64,000 nucleotides of DNA from Clostridium gelidum (GCF_019977655.1 NZ_AP024849.1:5427001-5491000), one strand, 5' to 3'; numbered from the stretch's first letter, positions 1 through 8,762 are shown. Notes: a model not told the origin generated them from the sequence alone. A program made the numbers and translations.

Positions 1-643
1 CAAGTTCATGATGAACAGCTTGATATGTTACTTCTTCCCTATTTTCTCCTTCTATAAATACAATTCCTGAACAAGTAAATGCAAATAAATCATATCCTGT
101 TTCTGTTTGATTATTTATTTCATTAAATGTCATCCAATACTTAACCTTATTTTTATAACGTTCCATAACAGTTGTAGAATATCTAACAAATAAATCAATA
201 ACTTTACGACTTCTCCATCCACCATAATTTTTAACTATTCCATAAGGTATTTCAAAATGTGATAATGTAATTACAGGTTCAATTCCATACTTAAGCATTT
301 CATCAAACATATCATCATAGAATTTTAAGCCTTCTTCGTTTGGCTCAAGTTCATCACCATTTGGAAAAATTCTAGACCATGCTATTGAAGTTCTAAAGCA
401 TTTAAATCCCATCTCTGCAAATAATGCAATATCTTCCTTATAATGTCCATAGAAATCAATTGCTTCATGATTAGGATAATTTAATCCTTCAATTACTCCA
501 TCTGTAATTTGCCTTGGAACTCCATGTGCTCCAGCTGTCATTACATCAGCAGTACTTGGTCCCTTGCCCCCTTTATTCCAGCCACCTTCTAATTGATGAG
601 CTGCAACTGCACCACCCCATAAAAAATCCTTTTGAAATGCCAT
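1..643 (-). CDS. 6-phospho-beta-glucosidase, GH1 (N-terminal part, cut by window edge)
   Basis: The reading frame opens at ATG 641-643 behind GGAGG and runs off the left edge, giving about 214 residues. It starts MAFQKDFLWGG, then the GH1 N-terminal motifs including 'FKCFRTSIAWSRIFPNGDE' and the acid/base motif TFNEIN. The '-AVAAHQLEGGWNKGGKG' region is typical of the BglA/AscB phospho-beta-glucosidase branch, which hydrolyses PTS-imported cellobiose-6-P or aryl-beta-glucoside-6-P in the cytoplasm. It closely parallels the gene at 9767-11227. The nucleophile and phosphate-binding residues lie outside the window, so the 6-phospho specificity is inferred from this resemblance. A short hairpin at 739-760 separates it from the upstream membrane-protein pair. 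Confidence 0.88.
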   Translation of the reverse strand, partial: MAFQKDFLWGGAVAAHQLEGGWNKGGKGPSTADVMTAGAHGVPRQITDGVIEGLNYPNHEAIDFYGHYKEDIALFAEMGFKCFRTSIAWSRIFPNGDELEPNEEGLKFYDDMFDEMLKYGIEPVITLSHFEIPYGIVKNYGGWRSRKVIDLFVRYSTTVMERYKNKVKYWMTFNEINNQTETGYDLFAFTCSGIVFIEGENREEVTYQAVHHEL

Positions 644-738
644 ACAATTTCCTCCTTAATTTTGATTAATGATTATTGATGAAGAATGAATGATTAATTA
701 CGGTTGAAATTGCTCCGTAATTTCTTAATTATTTATAC

Positions 739-760
739 AAAAAGCCAAAGGCTTTTTTTT
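739..760 (-). terminator. small stem-loop, weak terminator
   Basis: An 8-bp stem AAAAAGCC/GGCTTTTT with a 3-nt loop follows the stop of the small membrane-protein gene at 784. The T-run is better on the plus strand, so termination may be partial and allow readthrough into the downstream GH1 gene. Confidence 0.5.
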
Positions 761-783
761 CCTTACTCATTCATCATTTATTT

Positions 784-1119
784 CTAAAAAGTTAATATAT
801 ATCCACCTATTATCCCACTTAAAATTGCTGCAAACAGTGTATTTTTGGCCTTAGTCATTTTTCCACCTTGTATTTTTGATGATATGCAAACTCCTATGCC
901 AACAGCCCAAGCCATATCAATCCAAACAGTTCCACTTTGTTTTATTAAATGATTATTAACTCCATGATTTATTATCCACATGGTACCTGGTATAATCATT
1001 GCTGCTATAAATCCTCCAATTGCTCCAAACAAATTTACTAATTTGCCCCAAACTGTTATAACTAAGAATGAGAATATAGCAGCTCCAGTTATTGTCATTA
1101 TAATTTCTTTAACTGTCAT
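784..1119 (-). CDS. small integral membrane protein, second of a pair
   Basis: A 111-residue hydrophobic protein with about three to four membrane segments. It shares the layout of its upstream neighbour: a segment near residues 8-25, a 'GAIGGFIAAMIIPGTMWIINH' type segment, a conserved 'WIDMAW' and a C-terminal glycine-rich segment. Its ATG overlaps the TGA of the upstream gene (ATGA at 1116-1119), so the two are very likely translationally coupled and may form a hetero-oligomer. Paired small proteins of this kind are annotated in Listeria and relatives as putative glycerol-transporter subunits (Lin0368 type). I recognise that only tentatively. Lying between two phospho-beta-glucosidase genes, it could serve sugar or aglycone transport, which is inference. 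Confidence 0.75.
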   Translation of the reverse strand: MTVKEIIMTITGAAIFSFLVITVWGKLVNLFGAIGGFIAAMIIPGTMWIINHGVNNHLIKQSGTVWIDMAWAVGIGVCISSKIQGGKMTKAKNTLFAAILSGIIGGYILTF

Positions 1120-1484
1120 TTTTTATATTCACCCTGCTTTTGCAAATAACCACCCAAAACTCCAGCAATCGTTCCTCCTATTAATACACAGGCAAATGTA
1201 GGCATTGAACTTACAAGTCCACTAATTCCTTTTAATAAACTATCCCTAATTAAAGAACATAAACCCACAACTAACCCCATATCAATAAACATTGCTTCTT
1301 TTTTATTCTCTACCATTCCTAAATGATGATTAATAAACCATAGCGTTCCTGTTAATATTAATGCTGAAATCCATCCACCTTTAATGCCAAACTTATTTAC
1401 AAAAATACTCCAAGCATTATTTAACACTATTCCTGCCATACAAAATCCAAGAGTGCTTCTTAAAAATATTTTTATTTTTCCCAT
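1116..1484 (-). CDS. small integral membrane protein, first of a pair
   Basis: A 122-residue membrane protein with good spacing from AAGGAG to its ATG. It is a paralogue of the following gene: both have an 'N.FG.(I/K)GG(W/F)I(S/A)A' segment, a T(L/M)W(F/I)INH motif and an 'IDM' motif in the middle. It carries an extra Lys-rich C-terminus. It lies 73 bp downstream of the GH1 gene 1558-2970 and probably shares its transcript. The likely family is the Lin0368-type putative glycerol transporter subunit, at low certainty. An alternative is a two-component small exporter. Confidence 0.75.
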   Translation of the reverse strand: MGKIKIFLRSTLGFCMAGIVLNNAWSIFVNKFGIKGGWISALILTGTLWFINHHLGMVENKKEAMFIDMGLVVGLCSLIRDSLLKGISGLVSSMPTFACVLIGGTIAGVLGGYLQKQGEYKK

Positions 1485-1557
1485 AACTAAAACTCCTTAT
1501 TGAAATTTAGAATGAAGGACAATAGATAAATCGTATCTTTAGCTTTATATATATATC

Positions 1558-2970
1558 TTAAAGTTCTTCTCCATTAGTTTTAATTACATTCTTATACCAG
1601 AAGAAACTTTTCTTTCTTATTCTTCTTAAATCCTTAAGATCAAATTCATCTCTGTTTACATATATAAATCCATATCTCTTTTGGAATCCTTGATGTGTAC
1701 TTATAAGATCTATAGCTGACCATGGGCAATATCCAATTAAATCCACACCATCAGTTATTGCAAGTCTTGCTTGTTCTATATGTTTTCTTAAATATTCAAT
1801 TCTGTAATCATCGTTTATAGTATCTTCTTCTTCAACTTTATCATAAGCTCCCAATCCATTTTCAGTAATAATTACAGGTAATGCATATCTTTCATATACT
1901 TCTCTTAAAGTATTTCTAAAGCCTATTGGGTCAATCTCCCATCCAAATTCAGTCTTTTGTAGGTTTGGATTTGAAGCACCCTTGTAAACTCCTAAATCTC
2001 CAATTGAAATTTGTTGATCTCCGCCTTGAGTAGATACTTCAGTATCATCAATCTTACTTTCAGCAGCTGTTCCTGTACAATAGTAATTAAATGCTATAAA
2101 ATCAGGATTCCCACCTTTTAAGATTTCCATATCACCATTTTCAATTGTAGGTTCAATGCCTTTTTCAACCATGTAACTCCAAGCTATTGGATTATATCTA
2201 CCATGTACAGCCATATCTAAGTATAACCAATTTCTTATTGAAGATTGATTGCTAGCTGCTAAGATATCTTCTGGCTTTGAGCTTTCTGGATATATTGTTG
2301 TTATGTTTGGAGCTGGTCCTATCTTACCTTTTGGGCACATTTCATGACACAATTTCATTGTTTGTGCTTGAGCTAACATCATATGATGATTTTGCTTATA
2401 CAATTCTTTTTTAATATTATCTGTACCTGCATTAACAGTTCCAATGGCCGCTCCATGAAGTATCATCATGTTTTGTTCATTTATTGTAAGCCAGTACTTA
2501 ACCTTATCTCCAAAGTTCTCAAATAATATTTTTGCATAATTTACAAATGCATCTGCAGTTTTCCTATTAGACCAACCGCCATCCTTTTGAAGTGCATCTG
2601 GCAAATCAAAATGATACATTGTAACTAATGGTTCTATACCATATGATAGTAATTCATCTATTAAATTATTATAAAATTCTATTCCTTTAGGATTTACTTC
2701 ACCTGCTCCATTTGGAATTATTCTAGTCCATGCTATTGAAAAACGATAAGTCTTAAATCCCATTTCTGCAAATAATGCTACATCTTCTTTATAGTGATGA
2801 TAATGATCGCTCGATACATTAAAATTTGGCGTACCTGGTAATGGTTCCTTTGTATCTTGAACTGATAATCCTTTTCCATCCTCATTATAAGCTCCCTCTA
2901 CTTGATAGGCCGATGTTGATGCTCCCCATAAAAAATCCTTTGGGAAATCCTTTAAATTTTTGTGAAACAT
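1558..2970 (-). CDS. 6-phospho-beta-glucosidase, GH1
   Basis: A full-length 470-residue GH1 enzyme with a GGAGGGG ribosome binding site before the ATG. The acid/base Glu165 is in TINEQN and the nucleophile Glu370 is in ITENG. Ser424, Lys431 and Tyr433 reproduce the Ser-x6-Lys-x-Tyr phosphate-binding spacing of 6-phospho-beta-galactosidase/glucosidase, so a phosphorylated substrate from a PTS is well supported. It acts in the cytoplasm and splits imported beta-glucoside-6-phosphates into glucose-6-P and glucose or aglycone. It is the first gene of a minus-strand unit followed by two small membrane proteins and another GH1 gene. No antiterminator (RAT/LicT) element is evident upstream. It diverges clearly from the GH1 protein at 9767. 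Confidence 0.93.
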   Translation of the reverse strand: MFHKNLKDFPKDFLWGASTSAYQVEGAYNEDGKGLSVQDTKEPLPGTPNFNVSSDHYHHYKEDVALFAEMGFKTYRFSIAWTRIIPNGAGEVNPKGIEFYNNLIDELLSYGIEPLVTMYHFDLPDALQKDGGWSNRKTADAFVNYAKILFENFGDKVKYWLTINEQNMMILHGAAIGTVNAGTDNIKKELYKQNHHMMLAQAQTMKLCHEMCPKGKIGPAPNITTIYPESSKPEDILAASNQSSIRNWLYLDMAVHGRYNPIAWSYMVEKGIEPTIENGDMEILKGGNPDFIAFNYYCTGTAAESKIDDTEVSTQGGDQQISIGDLGVYKGASNPNLQKTEFGWEIDPIGFRNTLREVYERYALPVIITENGLGAYDKVEEEDTINDDYRIEYLRKHIEQARLAITDGVDLIGYCPWSAIDLISTHQGFQKRYGFIYVNRDEFDLKDLRRIRKKSFFWYKNVIKTNGEEL

Positions 2971-3179
2971 ATAAACCCCTCCATATATATTATTTTCTCT
3001 AAATTTCTCATTTATTTAATTTTAATATATCATAATATAATGGAGATATGTATTACTTAGGTTATTTAGGAACACATACTACTTCTTAGGTATTTGTTTT
3101 TTTTAGAAACATGCTGTTTTTATATTTAAATAAAAATATGCTTTTTTAATGTTAATCCACATTCTAATTTTTAGTATTA
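2971..3179. other. AT-rich intergenic promoter region
   Basis: This non-coding stretch lies between the GH1 gene and the repeat element at 3180. It is nearly all A/T and presumably holds the promoter of the 2970 gene. I see no clear operator, riboswitch or sigma-54 site. Confidence 0.4.
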
Positions 3180-3337
3180 GGCACATGAAAGAAAATAACA
3201 AGTCCAAAATGCCATGCATATTTTTCATCAGGCAAGGAGGTAGATAGTCCTCATAGTGGTACTATTAGGGCGATCTGTCGACGCAGGATGATGGAAAATA
3301 GGCTAGCAGATGGACTTGTTATTTTTTTGATTGTGCC
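3180..3337. repeat. 158-bp structured repeat element with GGCACA termini
   Basis: The element starts GGCACATGAAAG and ends TTTGATTGTGCC, giving 6-bp perfect terminal inverted repeats (GGCACA/TGTGCC). Inside, AACAAGTCC at the left pairs with GGACTTGTT at the right. A further imperfect 14-bp helix (GCATATTTTTCATC with GATGGAAAATAGGC, one mismatch) and several small internal hairpins follow, which suggests a folded RNA or a MITE. A 64-bp deletion derivative lies at 42127-42190 in inverted orientation, and end fragments are near 45677 and 47715. The right end overlaps the 3' end of the gene starting at 5046. I cannot name the family. Confidence 0.7.
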
Positions 3338-5046
3338 TTATTTGATTTAATATTATCCTCAACTGATTCTTCGATTTTTGTACTATTTGAAGACTTAAAA
3401 TCATCTTTTACATTATTGTTATTGCTCTCTTTATTTATTTTTTCTTTACTTTCATCGTAATCATAATCCATAGTAGCATCTGGGTTAATTAATAATCCAT
3501 CATGTCCTAATTTATATTCTTTACCCATTTTCCCAATAATAATTGCATCTTTCTGCATAATTCCATCTTTGTAAAAATAGTACCAGCCTTTTTCAGTTTT
3601 TAACCATCCTATGATTTTTTCATCATCATCTTTATAATAATACCAGTCACCATTTCCTTTTCTCCATGATGAATTATTTTCTCTATAATCCTTATTCTCT
3701 GTAGCTGAAATATTAGATTCATTATCGTTTGCTGTATTATTATTTACTGTTGTTTTAGTTTGTTCAACTTCTTTAGTATTTTTGTTTTCTTCATTTTCAT
3801 TTAATATATTCTTATTGCTAGAATCATAATCATTAATATTTTTATAGGTATTTTTCAATGTTAATTTATCACTATCACTTTTAAATTTATTTGTATTCTC
3901 CTGAAAATACTCTGCTAAATCATAAACAATATATCTGCTTTTAATTCTTTTATTTTCTCTGTTATGATATTCTTCTTTAACTAATACATTCCCTGAATCA
4001 ACCATATGAATACTTAATTTACTATCATCACCATATATTTTAGGTATTTCGATAAGCATATCAAATCCATTTTTATCAAGTTTAGCTAAATATATTTTAT
4101 TAGTACTTTTATCATCACTTTTTTTTATTAATATGTATTCTTTATAAAAACTATCATATCCATATAAAGTTATATTATCTAATTGTTCTGTAAATTTATC
4201 AGCTATGTTATATTTATTAATATCAATACTATCTTGAGGTTTATCATTATAATTCAAACTTATATATGCCTTCCCCTCTAAACAATATATATAATTAACG
4301 TAATTATTGCTTGAATCTTTATTTTTCTCTATATTATTTTTATTCAAAAATTTTATATCATCATATTTTTCTAATGTAAAATTACTTCCATTAATATGTA
4401 TTTCCTTTACCACATTATTTTGGCATATTCCATAGAAGTTTTTTGATATATCATCATAAAATATACCATTAGTAACATCTGTACTATCAACACTACACTC
4501 AAATTCATATTTATCATTACTATTAATATTGTATAATATGTACTTTTTATTCTGTGTACTGTTTTTTACACATAAGTAATAATCGCTATTTCCTGAAACA
4601 GAATACCAATTTGTAGTCAATGTATCATCTTCATTAGAAAGTAGTTTGTATTCTTTTCCAAATTGCCAATTAAAATATCCATCTCTTCCAAAAATCTTAT
4701 CTCCATAAATACTTAACTCACAGTTCAAATAATTATCAGGTAACTTTATTCCACATTCTTTAGTACTTCCATCTTTATTTAAAATAAATATATTATCATC
4801 ATATAATTTATTATTAGCTGAATCATACTTTATTAAGTATATATTTCCATTATTATATCCTAGTGGAACCTCTTCATATTTATCATCAATTTCATTGTTT
4901 ATATCAATAATGCTTTTTATATTATTAATGCTAACATCTGTATTTAGTACTTCGACTTCTTCATTTCCTTTCTTTATATATTCTTGATAACATATACATG
5001 ATAATATAGTTACTAATAAAATTATTAAACCAAGTAATTTTTTCAT
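3319..5046 (-). CDS. membrane-anchored surface protein with C-terminal choline-binding-type repeats
   Basis: I choose ATG 5044-5046 because GGGAGGATAAAG lies just before it. An in-frame ATG 30 bp upstream has no such site. The product is 575 residues. The N-terminal hydrophobic segment (MKKLLGLIILLVTILSCIC) is a signal anchor or a poor lipobox. About 350 residues of Asn/Asp/Lys/Tyr-rich sequence with repeated 'GYDSFYKEY', 'NKIYLAKLDKNG' style strands look like a beta-propeller-like extracellular domain. A low-complexity linker is followed by about two CW-binding repeats ('GDWYYYKDDDEKIIGWLK', 'KGWYYFYKDGIMQK') and a charged tail. The last residues AQSKK and the stop codon are supplied by the repeat element at 3180-3337. 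With so few repeats, choline binding may be weak. The ectodomain function is unknown. Confidence 0.85.
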   Translation of the reverse strand: MKKLLGLIILLVTILSCICYQEYIKKGNEEVEVLNTDVSINNIKSIIDINNEIDDKYEEVPLGYNNGNIYLIKYDSANNKLYDDNIFILNKDGSTKECGIKLPDNYLNCELSIYGDKIFGRDGYFNWQFGKEYKLLSNEDDTLTTNWYSVSGNSDYYLCVKNSTQNKKYILYNINSNDKYEFECSVDSTDVTNGIFYDDISKNFYGICQNNVVKEIHINGSNFTLEKYDDIKFLNKNNIEKNKDSSNNYVNYIYCLEGKAYISLNYNDKPQDSIDINKYNIADKFTEQLDNITLYGYDSFYKEYILIKKSDDKSTNKIYLAKLDKNGFDMLIEIPKIYGDDSKLSIHMVDSGNVLVKEEYHNRENKRIKSRYIVYDLAEYFQENTNKFKSDSDKLTLKNTYKNINDYDSSNKNILNENEENKNTKEVEQTKTTVNNNTANDNESNISATENKDYRENNSSWRKGNGDWYYYKDDDEKIIGWLKTEKGWYYFYKDGIMQKDAIIIGKMGKEYKLGHDGLLINPDATMDYDYDESKEKINKESNNNNVKDDFKSSNSTKIEESVEDNIKSNKAQSKK

Positions 5047-5200
5047 CTTTATCCTCCCTGGATAATCAATATACATATAAAGAAAATAATAAACAACATA
5101 TTTTCTTATTATTTTCTAGAATATTCAATATAAATAATTATAAACCAAACTTATTAACAATTGTTAACTAATTTATATTCTGTTTTTCATTTTACGAACT

Positions 5201-5273
5201 AAAAAAGTTGTCCACATTAAACTTGCTTCTTAGGGAAACCCAAAGATAAGTTAATTATGATGACAACTTTTTT
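5201..5273 (-). terminator. Long branched terminator hairpin
   Basis: A 12-bp perfect stem AAAAAAGTTGTC/GACAACTTTTTT encloses a second hairpin built around GGG-AAA-CCC. It lies just 3' of the 5317-6093 gene, with a T-run on either strand, so it can terminate in both directions. Confidence 0.75.
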
Positions 5274-5316
5274 ATACATTTTTATAATTTTTCAAGATTT
5301 CATTTAAAAAGTTTTG

Positions 5317-6093
5317 TTATTTAATCCATGCACCATCTGCACCTAAAACATATTTGCCGTTATTGTCTATTATAGTTGTATTTTTTTGCATTATACCATC
5401 TTTTATATTCAAATAATACCACTTACCATTTGTTTCATCGCGTGTCCATCCAAGTGCTTTTTCTCCTTTACGAGTCATGTAATACCAATTTCCATCTACT
5501 TGTTTCCACTTAAGGACATCAATTTCTGGGTGGTCTCTATTAGTTAATGCACCATCTACATTTAATACACAGTCATTACCTTTTTCATCTTTGACTGTTG
5601 CATTCTTTTGCATTATTCCCTTATCATTAAAATAGTACCATATTCCATTATCTGGGTACCAGCTGTCAGTAATCATAGTTTCAAGGTTACTTCCAGTATA
5701 ATAATACCAGTCATTTCCTACCTTCTTCCATTGTTTATGACTATTTTTATAAGCTTCTGAGCTATCTTTAGTGATTTTTTCTTCTTTAATTCCATCGTCA
5801 AGGTTTCCTATTCCATCTGCACCTATCTGAACATCTTTACCATCAGCATCTTTTGCTGTTGTATTTTTTTCCATTTCGCCCTTATCATTAAAATGATACC
5901 ACTTCCCACTGCTGTTAACCCAGTTATTTACTACTTTTTTACCCATTGCATTATAACAATAAGTTTGTCCATTTTCAGTTTTCATTCCTGGTTCAGTTTT
6001 CTCTTCTGCATTTGCAGGTATATTACCTACTGCTAAAAGACTTCCGCAAACTAAAACTGCTGCAATTAATTGATTTAATATTCTTTTCTTCAT
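5317..6093 (-). CDS. secreted choline-binding-repeat protein
   Basis: A 258-residue protein with GAGGAGG before its ATG. Residues 1-29 form a Sec signal peptide ending ANA/EE. The mature protein is made almost entirely of about six 20-residue cell-wall-binding repeats of the CW_binding_1 type (for example 'GKWYHFNDKGEMEKN', 'GIWYYFNDKGIMQKN', 'GNWYYMTRKGEKALGW'), interrupted by 'KDxDGKD...LGADG' spacers. There is no catalytic domain. Such proteins sit non-covalently on phosphocholine-substituted teichoic acid, or on another wall polymer. It lies directly downstream of the two-component system 6266-8418, with paired TTACA half-sites in the gap, and may be a target of it (inference). Confidence 0.88.
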   Translation of the reverse strand: MKKRILNQLIAAVLVCGSLLAVGNIPANAEEKTEPGMKTENGQTYCYNAMGKKVVNNWVNSSGKWYHFNDKGEMEKNTTAKDADGKDVQIGADGIGNLDDGIKEEKITKDSSEAYKNSHKQWKKVGNDWYYYTGSNLETMITDSWYPDNGIWYYFNDKGIMQKNATVKDEKGNDCVLNVDGALTNRDHPEIDVLKWKQVDGNWYYMTRKGEKALGWTRDETNGKWYYLNIKDGIMQKNTTIIDNNGKYVLGADGAWIK

Positions 6094-6184
6094 TTTTCTT
6101 CCTCCTCAAAATAATAATAAATATCTATTACTTCCATCTATTACAATACCTATCATAAACTCATTCTAGCTAAATTCAACAGTT

Positions 6185-6264
6185 TTTACATTTTTGTAAT
6201 GTTATTGTAGTATCCTGGTAACAACTATAGTTTATTTAACATTTATGTTACATTCTTGTAACAT
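6185..6264. promoter_or_regulatory. candidate response-regulator sites (TTACA palindromes)
   Basis: Two similar palindromes lie in the gap upstream of the gene at 6093: TTACATTTTTGTAA at about 6186-6199, and the perfect ATGTTACATTCTTGTAACAT at 6245-6264. Additional TTAACA/GTTAC half-sites lie between them. PhoP-type regulators bind TT(A/T)ACA-like repeats. Assignment to the neighbouring regulator is inference. The 3' palindrome could also act as a weak terminator of the kinase gene. Confidence 0.35.
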
Positions 6265-6265
6265 A

Positions 6266-7669
6266 TTAAGATAAATTTGAATTTAACAAATAGAAGGATA
6301 TTTCATCATTTTTTATATTATATTTCAAAGTAAGCATATTCTTTTGAGCTAATTCATTGCACAAATATAATCCTAATCCAGAACTTGAAATACTCTCTTC
6401 TAAATTACCATCAAATTCATTATATTTAACAAATGGCTCTAATAAATTTCTAAAAATATTTTCAGGTATTGAAGAAATTTTATTTTTTATTTCAAATATA
6501 AAGTTATCCGAATTTTTATCCAGTTTCTTAAGAGAAATGTATATTTCTTTACCTTTAGAGTATTTTAATGAATTATCAATTAAATTTAAAATTATATGCT
6601 CAATATCTTCTTTTATAACTAATGTAGTAATTTCCTCAATATTAATAATAAACTCCTTATTTAATCTTCTGCTTCTGTCAATTAATCTATCACATAGCTC
6701 TGTTATTAATATATTAAGATTCACCTTTTGCTTTATTTCCTTTTTACTAACACCACATCTTGAAACCTCAAGAAGCTTTTGTATGAGCTCTTTTAATTTT
6801 CCGCATTCCAGCATCATTCTGTTAATAGCTCTTTTTTTAAATTCCTCATCCATATTATTTAACTCTTCTTCTTTTAATACTTGAACATATCCATATATTG
6901 AAGTAACTGGAGTCTTAAGCTCATGAGTTGCGTTATTAAAAAAGTCTTTTGATATATTTTCCAACTTTTTCTTTTCTTCAATCATTTCATTAAAAGACTT
7001 AGTAACTTGTCCAATTTCATCCTTAGATTTTACTGAAATCTTATCAACTTCTTTTCCTTCTCCATATCTTTTCATTTCCACGCTAAGCTTTTTTAAAGGA
7101 CTTATTATTTTATTTATAAAATAATTTAGTGCACCTATTATAACTATTAGAAGAACAATTTGTGCTGCTATTATGTTGGTCATTGTACTTTTAATGCTAT
7201 TATAATAATCATTATAACTTTTTTGTATAACTAAACTTGAATCGTATTTTCCATTAAGATACACAGGATATACGTATGTACAAATTAGCCCACTTTTAAT
7301 ATTGAATATTATTGCTGAGCTTTTTCCTTTGGAACTTTCTAATATATTATTTATACTATTTTCAAATAATGTATTACCTTTATAATCTATTGGATTATTA
7401 TTAGAATCATATAGTCCAACATAACACTCATAATTATTGTTAACTTCATAAACAGTTTTATTTTTCACTTTAAGATCATCTTCAATAACCATAGCACTAT
7501 ATTTTAAGGTGCTTATGCTAAACTTTCTAACATTCTCCATGTCACCTTTAATATTATTCTTTATATTCGTGTAAAAAGTATTATATATGAAAATACTTAA
7601 CCCAAAATTAAATATAATGAGAGCAAATACAATTCCTATCATTATTTTTCCTTTTAGTGTGTTTAGCAT
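6266..7669 (-). CDS. two-component sensor histidine kinase
   Basis: The kinase has about 467 residues. I prefer ATG at 7669 over the GTG at 7678, because the AGGA before the GTG is only one base away. It has an N-terminal TM helix, an extracellular sensor domain of about 135 residues, a second TM helix (about residues 165-185) and a HAMP domain. The DHp domain has the H-box 'NATHELKTPVTS' (His about 249), followed by a HATPase with the N-box 'NLIDNSLKYS' and G-box 'SGLGLYLCNELAQ'. It should autophosphorylate and pass phosphate to the OmpR-type regulator encoded 26 bp upstream. The signal is unknown. Adjacency to a wall-binding protein suggests an envelope role (inference). Confidence 0.93.
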   Translation of the reverse strand: MLNTLKGKIMIGIVFALIIFNFGLSIFIYNTFYTNIKNNIKGDMENVRKFSISTLKYSAMVIEDDLKVKNKTVYEVNNNYECYVGLYDSNNNPIDYKGNTLFENSINNILESSKGKSSAIIFNIKSGLICTYVYPVYLNGKYDSSLVIQKSYNDYYNSIKSTMTNIIAAQIVLLIVIIGALNYFINKIISPLKKLSVEMKRYGEGKEVDKISVKSKDEIGQVTKSFNEMIEEKKKLENISKDFFNNATHELKTPVTSIYGYVQVLKEEELNNMDEEFKKRAINRMMLECGKLKELIQKLLEVSRCGVSKKEIKQKVNLNILITELCDRLIDRSRRLNKEFIINIEEITTLVIKEDIEHIILNLIDNSLKYSKGKEIYISLKKLDKNSDNFIFEIKNKISSIPENIFRNLLEPFVKYNEFDGNLEESISSSGLGLYLCNELAQKNMLTLKYNIKNDEISFYLLNSNLS

Positions 7670-7695
7670 ATTCTCCACGTCCTAACTTAAAGCTT

Positions 7696-8418
7696 TTATC
7701 TTACTACATATCCTACCCCAAAAACTGTTTCTATTACTGAATTTTCCTTATCATCACCAAGATTTGCTCGGAGTCTCCTAATATGAACATCAACAGTTCT
7801 AGTATCACCATAATCGTCATATCCCCAAACATAGTTTAAAAGCTGCTGTCTTGTAATAACAACTCCTTTATTTTTATATAAATAACTTAATACCTCAAAT
7901 TCTTTTCTCTTTAACATAATTTCTTTTCCATCTTTTATTACTGTTCTTGTATCAAAATTAATAGTAATTTCATCTTTTATATTATTCTCTTTATTGCTAT
8001 CATTTATATTCTTTTCTAAAGCATTACTCACTATGTTTTCATTATCGAAAATATTTTTACTTGCTCTTCTAAAAATAGCATTAATTCTTGCTGTAACTTC
8101 TCTAATTTCAAAAGGCTTTGTTATGTAATCATCTGCACCTATTTCCATCCCCAATATTTTATCAATTACATCATCCCTTGCCGTAAGCATAACAACATAG
8201 CTTTTTTGATTCATAATCTTACATAATTCAAAACCACTTATATCTGGAAGCATTAAATCTAGTAAAACTAAATGAGGTTCAAATTCCTCAAAAACCTTTA
8301 AAGCACTTTCCCCATTATAAGCTCCCTTTACTTCATAATTTTCCTTCGAAAGAGCAAATTTTAAAGTATCATTAATTGAAAATTCATCTTCTACTACTAA
8401 TATTCTCTTTTTTAACAT
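7696..8418 (-). CDS. OmpR/PhoB-family response regulator
   Basis: The start is ATG at 8418, with GGAGGCGAAT immediately before it; an upstream in-frame ATG lacks a site. The 240-residue protein has a receiver domain with the acidic pair Glu10/Asp11, phospho-acceptor Asp54, switch Thr79 and Lys101 ('YITKPF'). A Ser/Asn/Asp-rich linker leads to a winged-helix DNA-binding domain ('LTRQQLLNYVWGYD'-like, 'RTVDVHIRRLRANLGDD', 'VFGVGYVVR'). It is co-transcribed with the kinase 6266-7669. A likely target is the downstream CW-repeat gene. Confidence 0.95.
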   Translation of the reverse strand: MLKKRILVVEDEFSINDTLKFALSKENYEVKGAYNGESALKVFEEFEPHLVLLDLMLPDISGFELCKIMNQKSYVVMLTARDDVIDKILGMEIGADDYITKPFEIREVTARINAIFRRASKNIFDNENIVSNALEKNINDSNKENNIKDEITINFDTRTVIKDGKEIMLKRKEFEVLSYLYKNKGVVITRQQLLNYVWGYDDYGDTRTVDVHIRRLRANLGDDKENSVIETVFGVGYVVR

Positions 8419-8638
8419 ATTCGCCTCCAAATAATAATTGTACAATTGTTAGCAAAACCTAATATACAATGTATTACATTTTAAAATATTATTTCATATT
8501 ATACAAATTATATCATATAAAAAACAATAAAACCTATTGATCTATTATATAGGCTGTAACGTCAAAAAAATTTCTGGAGAATTAAAAATATCAATACGTA
8601 AATAAAAAAACTGCTATTTATTACAATATTAAATTTTA

Positions 8639-8683
8639 AAACCCAGAAAAAATCAATATATCATATTGCTTACTCCTGGGTTT
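8639..8683 (-). terminator. terminator hairpin after the HAD phosphatase
   Basis: An AAACCCAG/CTGGGTTT stem with a long A/T loop is followed on the minus strand by TTTTAAAATTT. It lies in the 400-bp gap 8419-8818, which otherwise holds a T-tailed mini-hairpin (8745-8762) and AT-rich sequence. Confidence 0.6.
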
Positions 8684-8744
8684 ATTCTTATATATTTAAT
8701 TTTTAGATGTATAAAGTCTCTTGGTTCTGTTTAAGTTCTTAATT

Positions 8745-8762
8745 GTGCTTCGCACTTTTTTT
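8745..8762 (+). repeat. T-tailed mini-hairpin repeat (GTGCTTCGCAC)
   Basis: GTGC-TTC-GCAC is followed by seven T on the plus strand. It is the same motif as the triplet at 11427-11523, with shared flanks (GTTCTTA before, TGTG after). Confidence 0.55.

Noticed and set aside
3180..3337. c-di-GMP riboswitch reading of the structured element
   Set aside because: The GEMM tetraloop-receptor and conserved core words are absent, and the terminal inverted repeats with other copies point to a mobile repeat.
6357..6884. A 175-codon plus-strand open frame opposite the kinase gene
   Set aside because: It is antisense to the conserved HATPase/DHp coding sequence and lacks a ribosome binding site.
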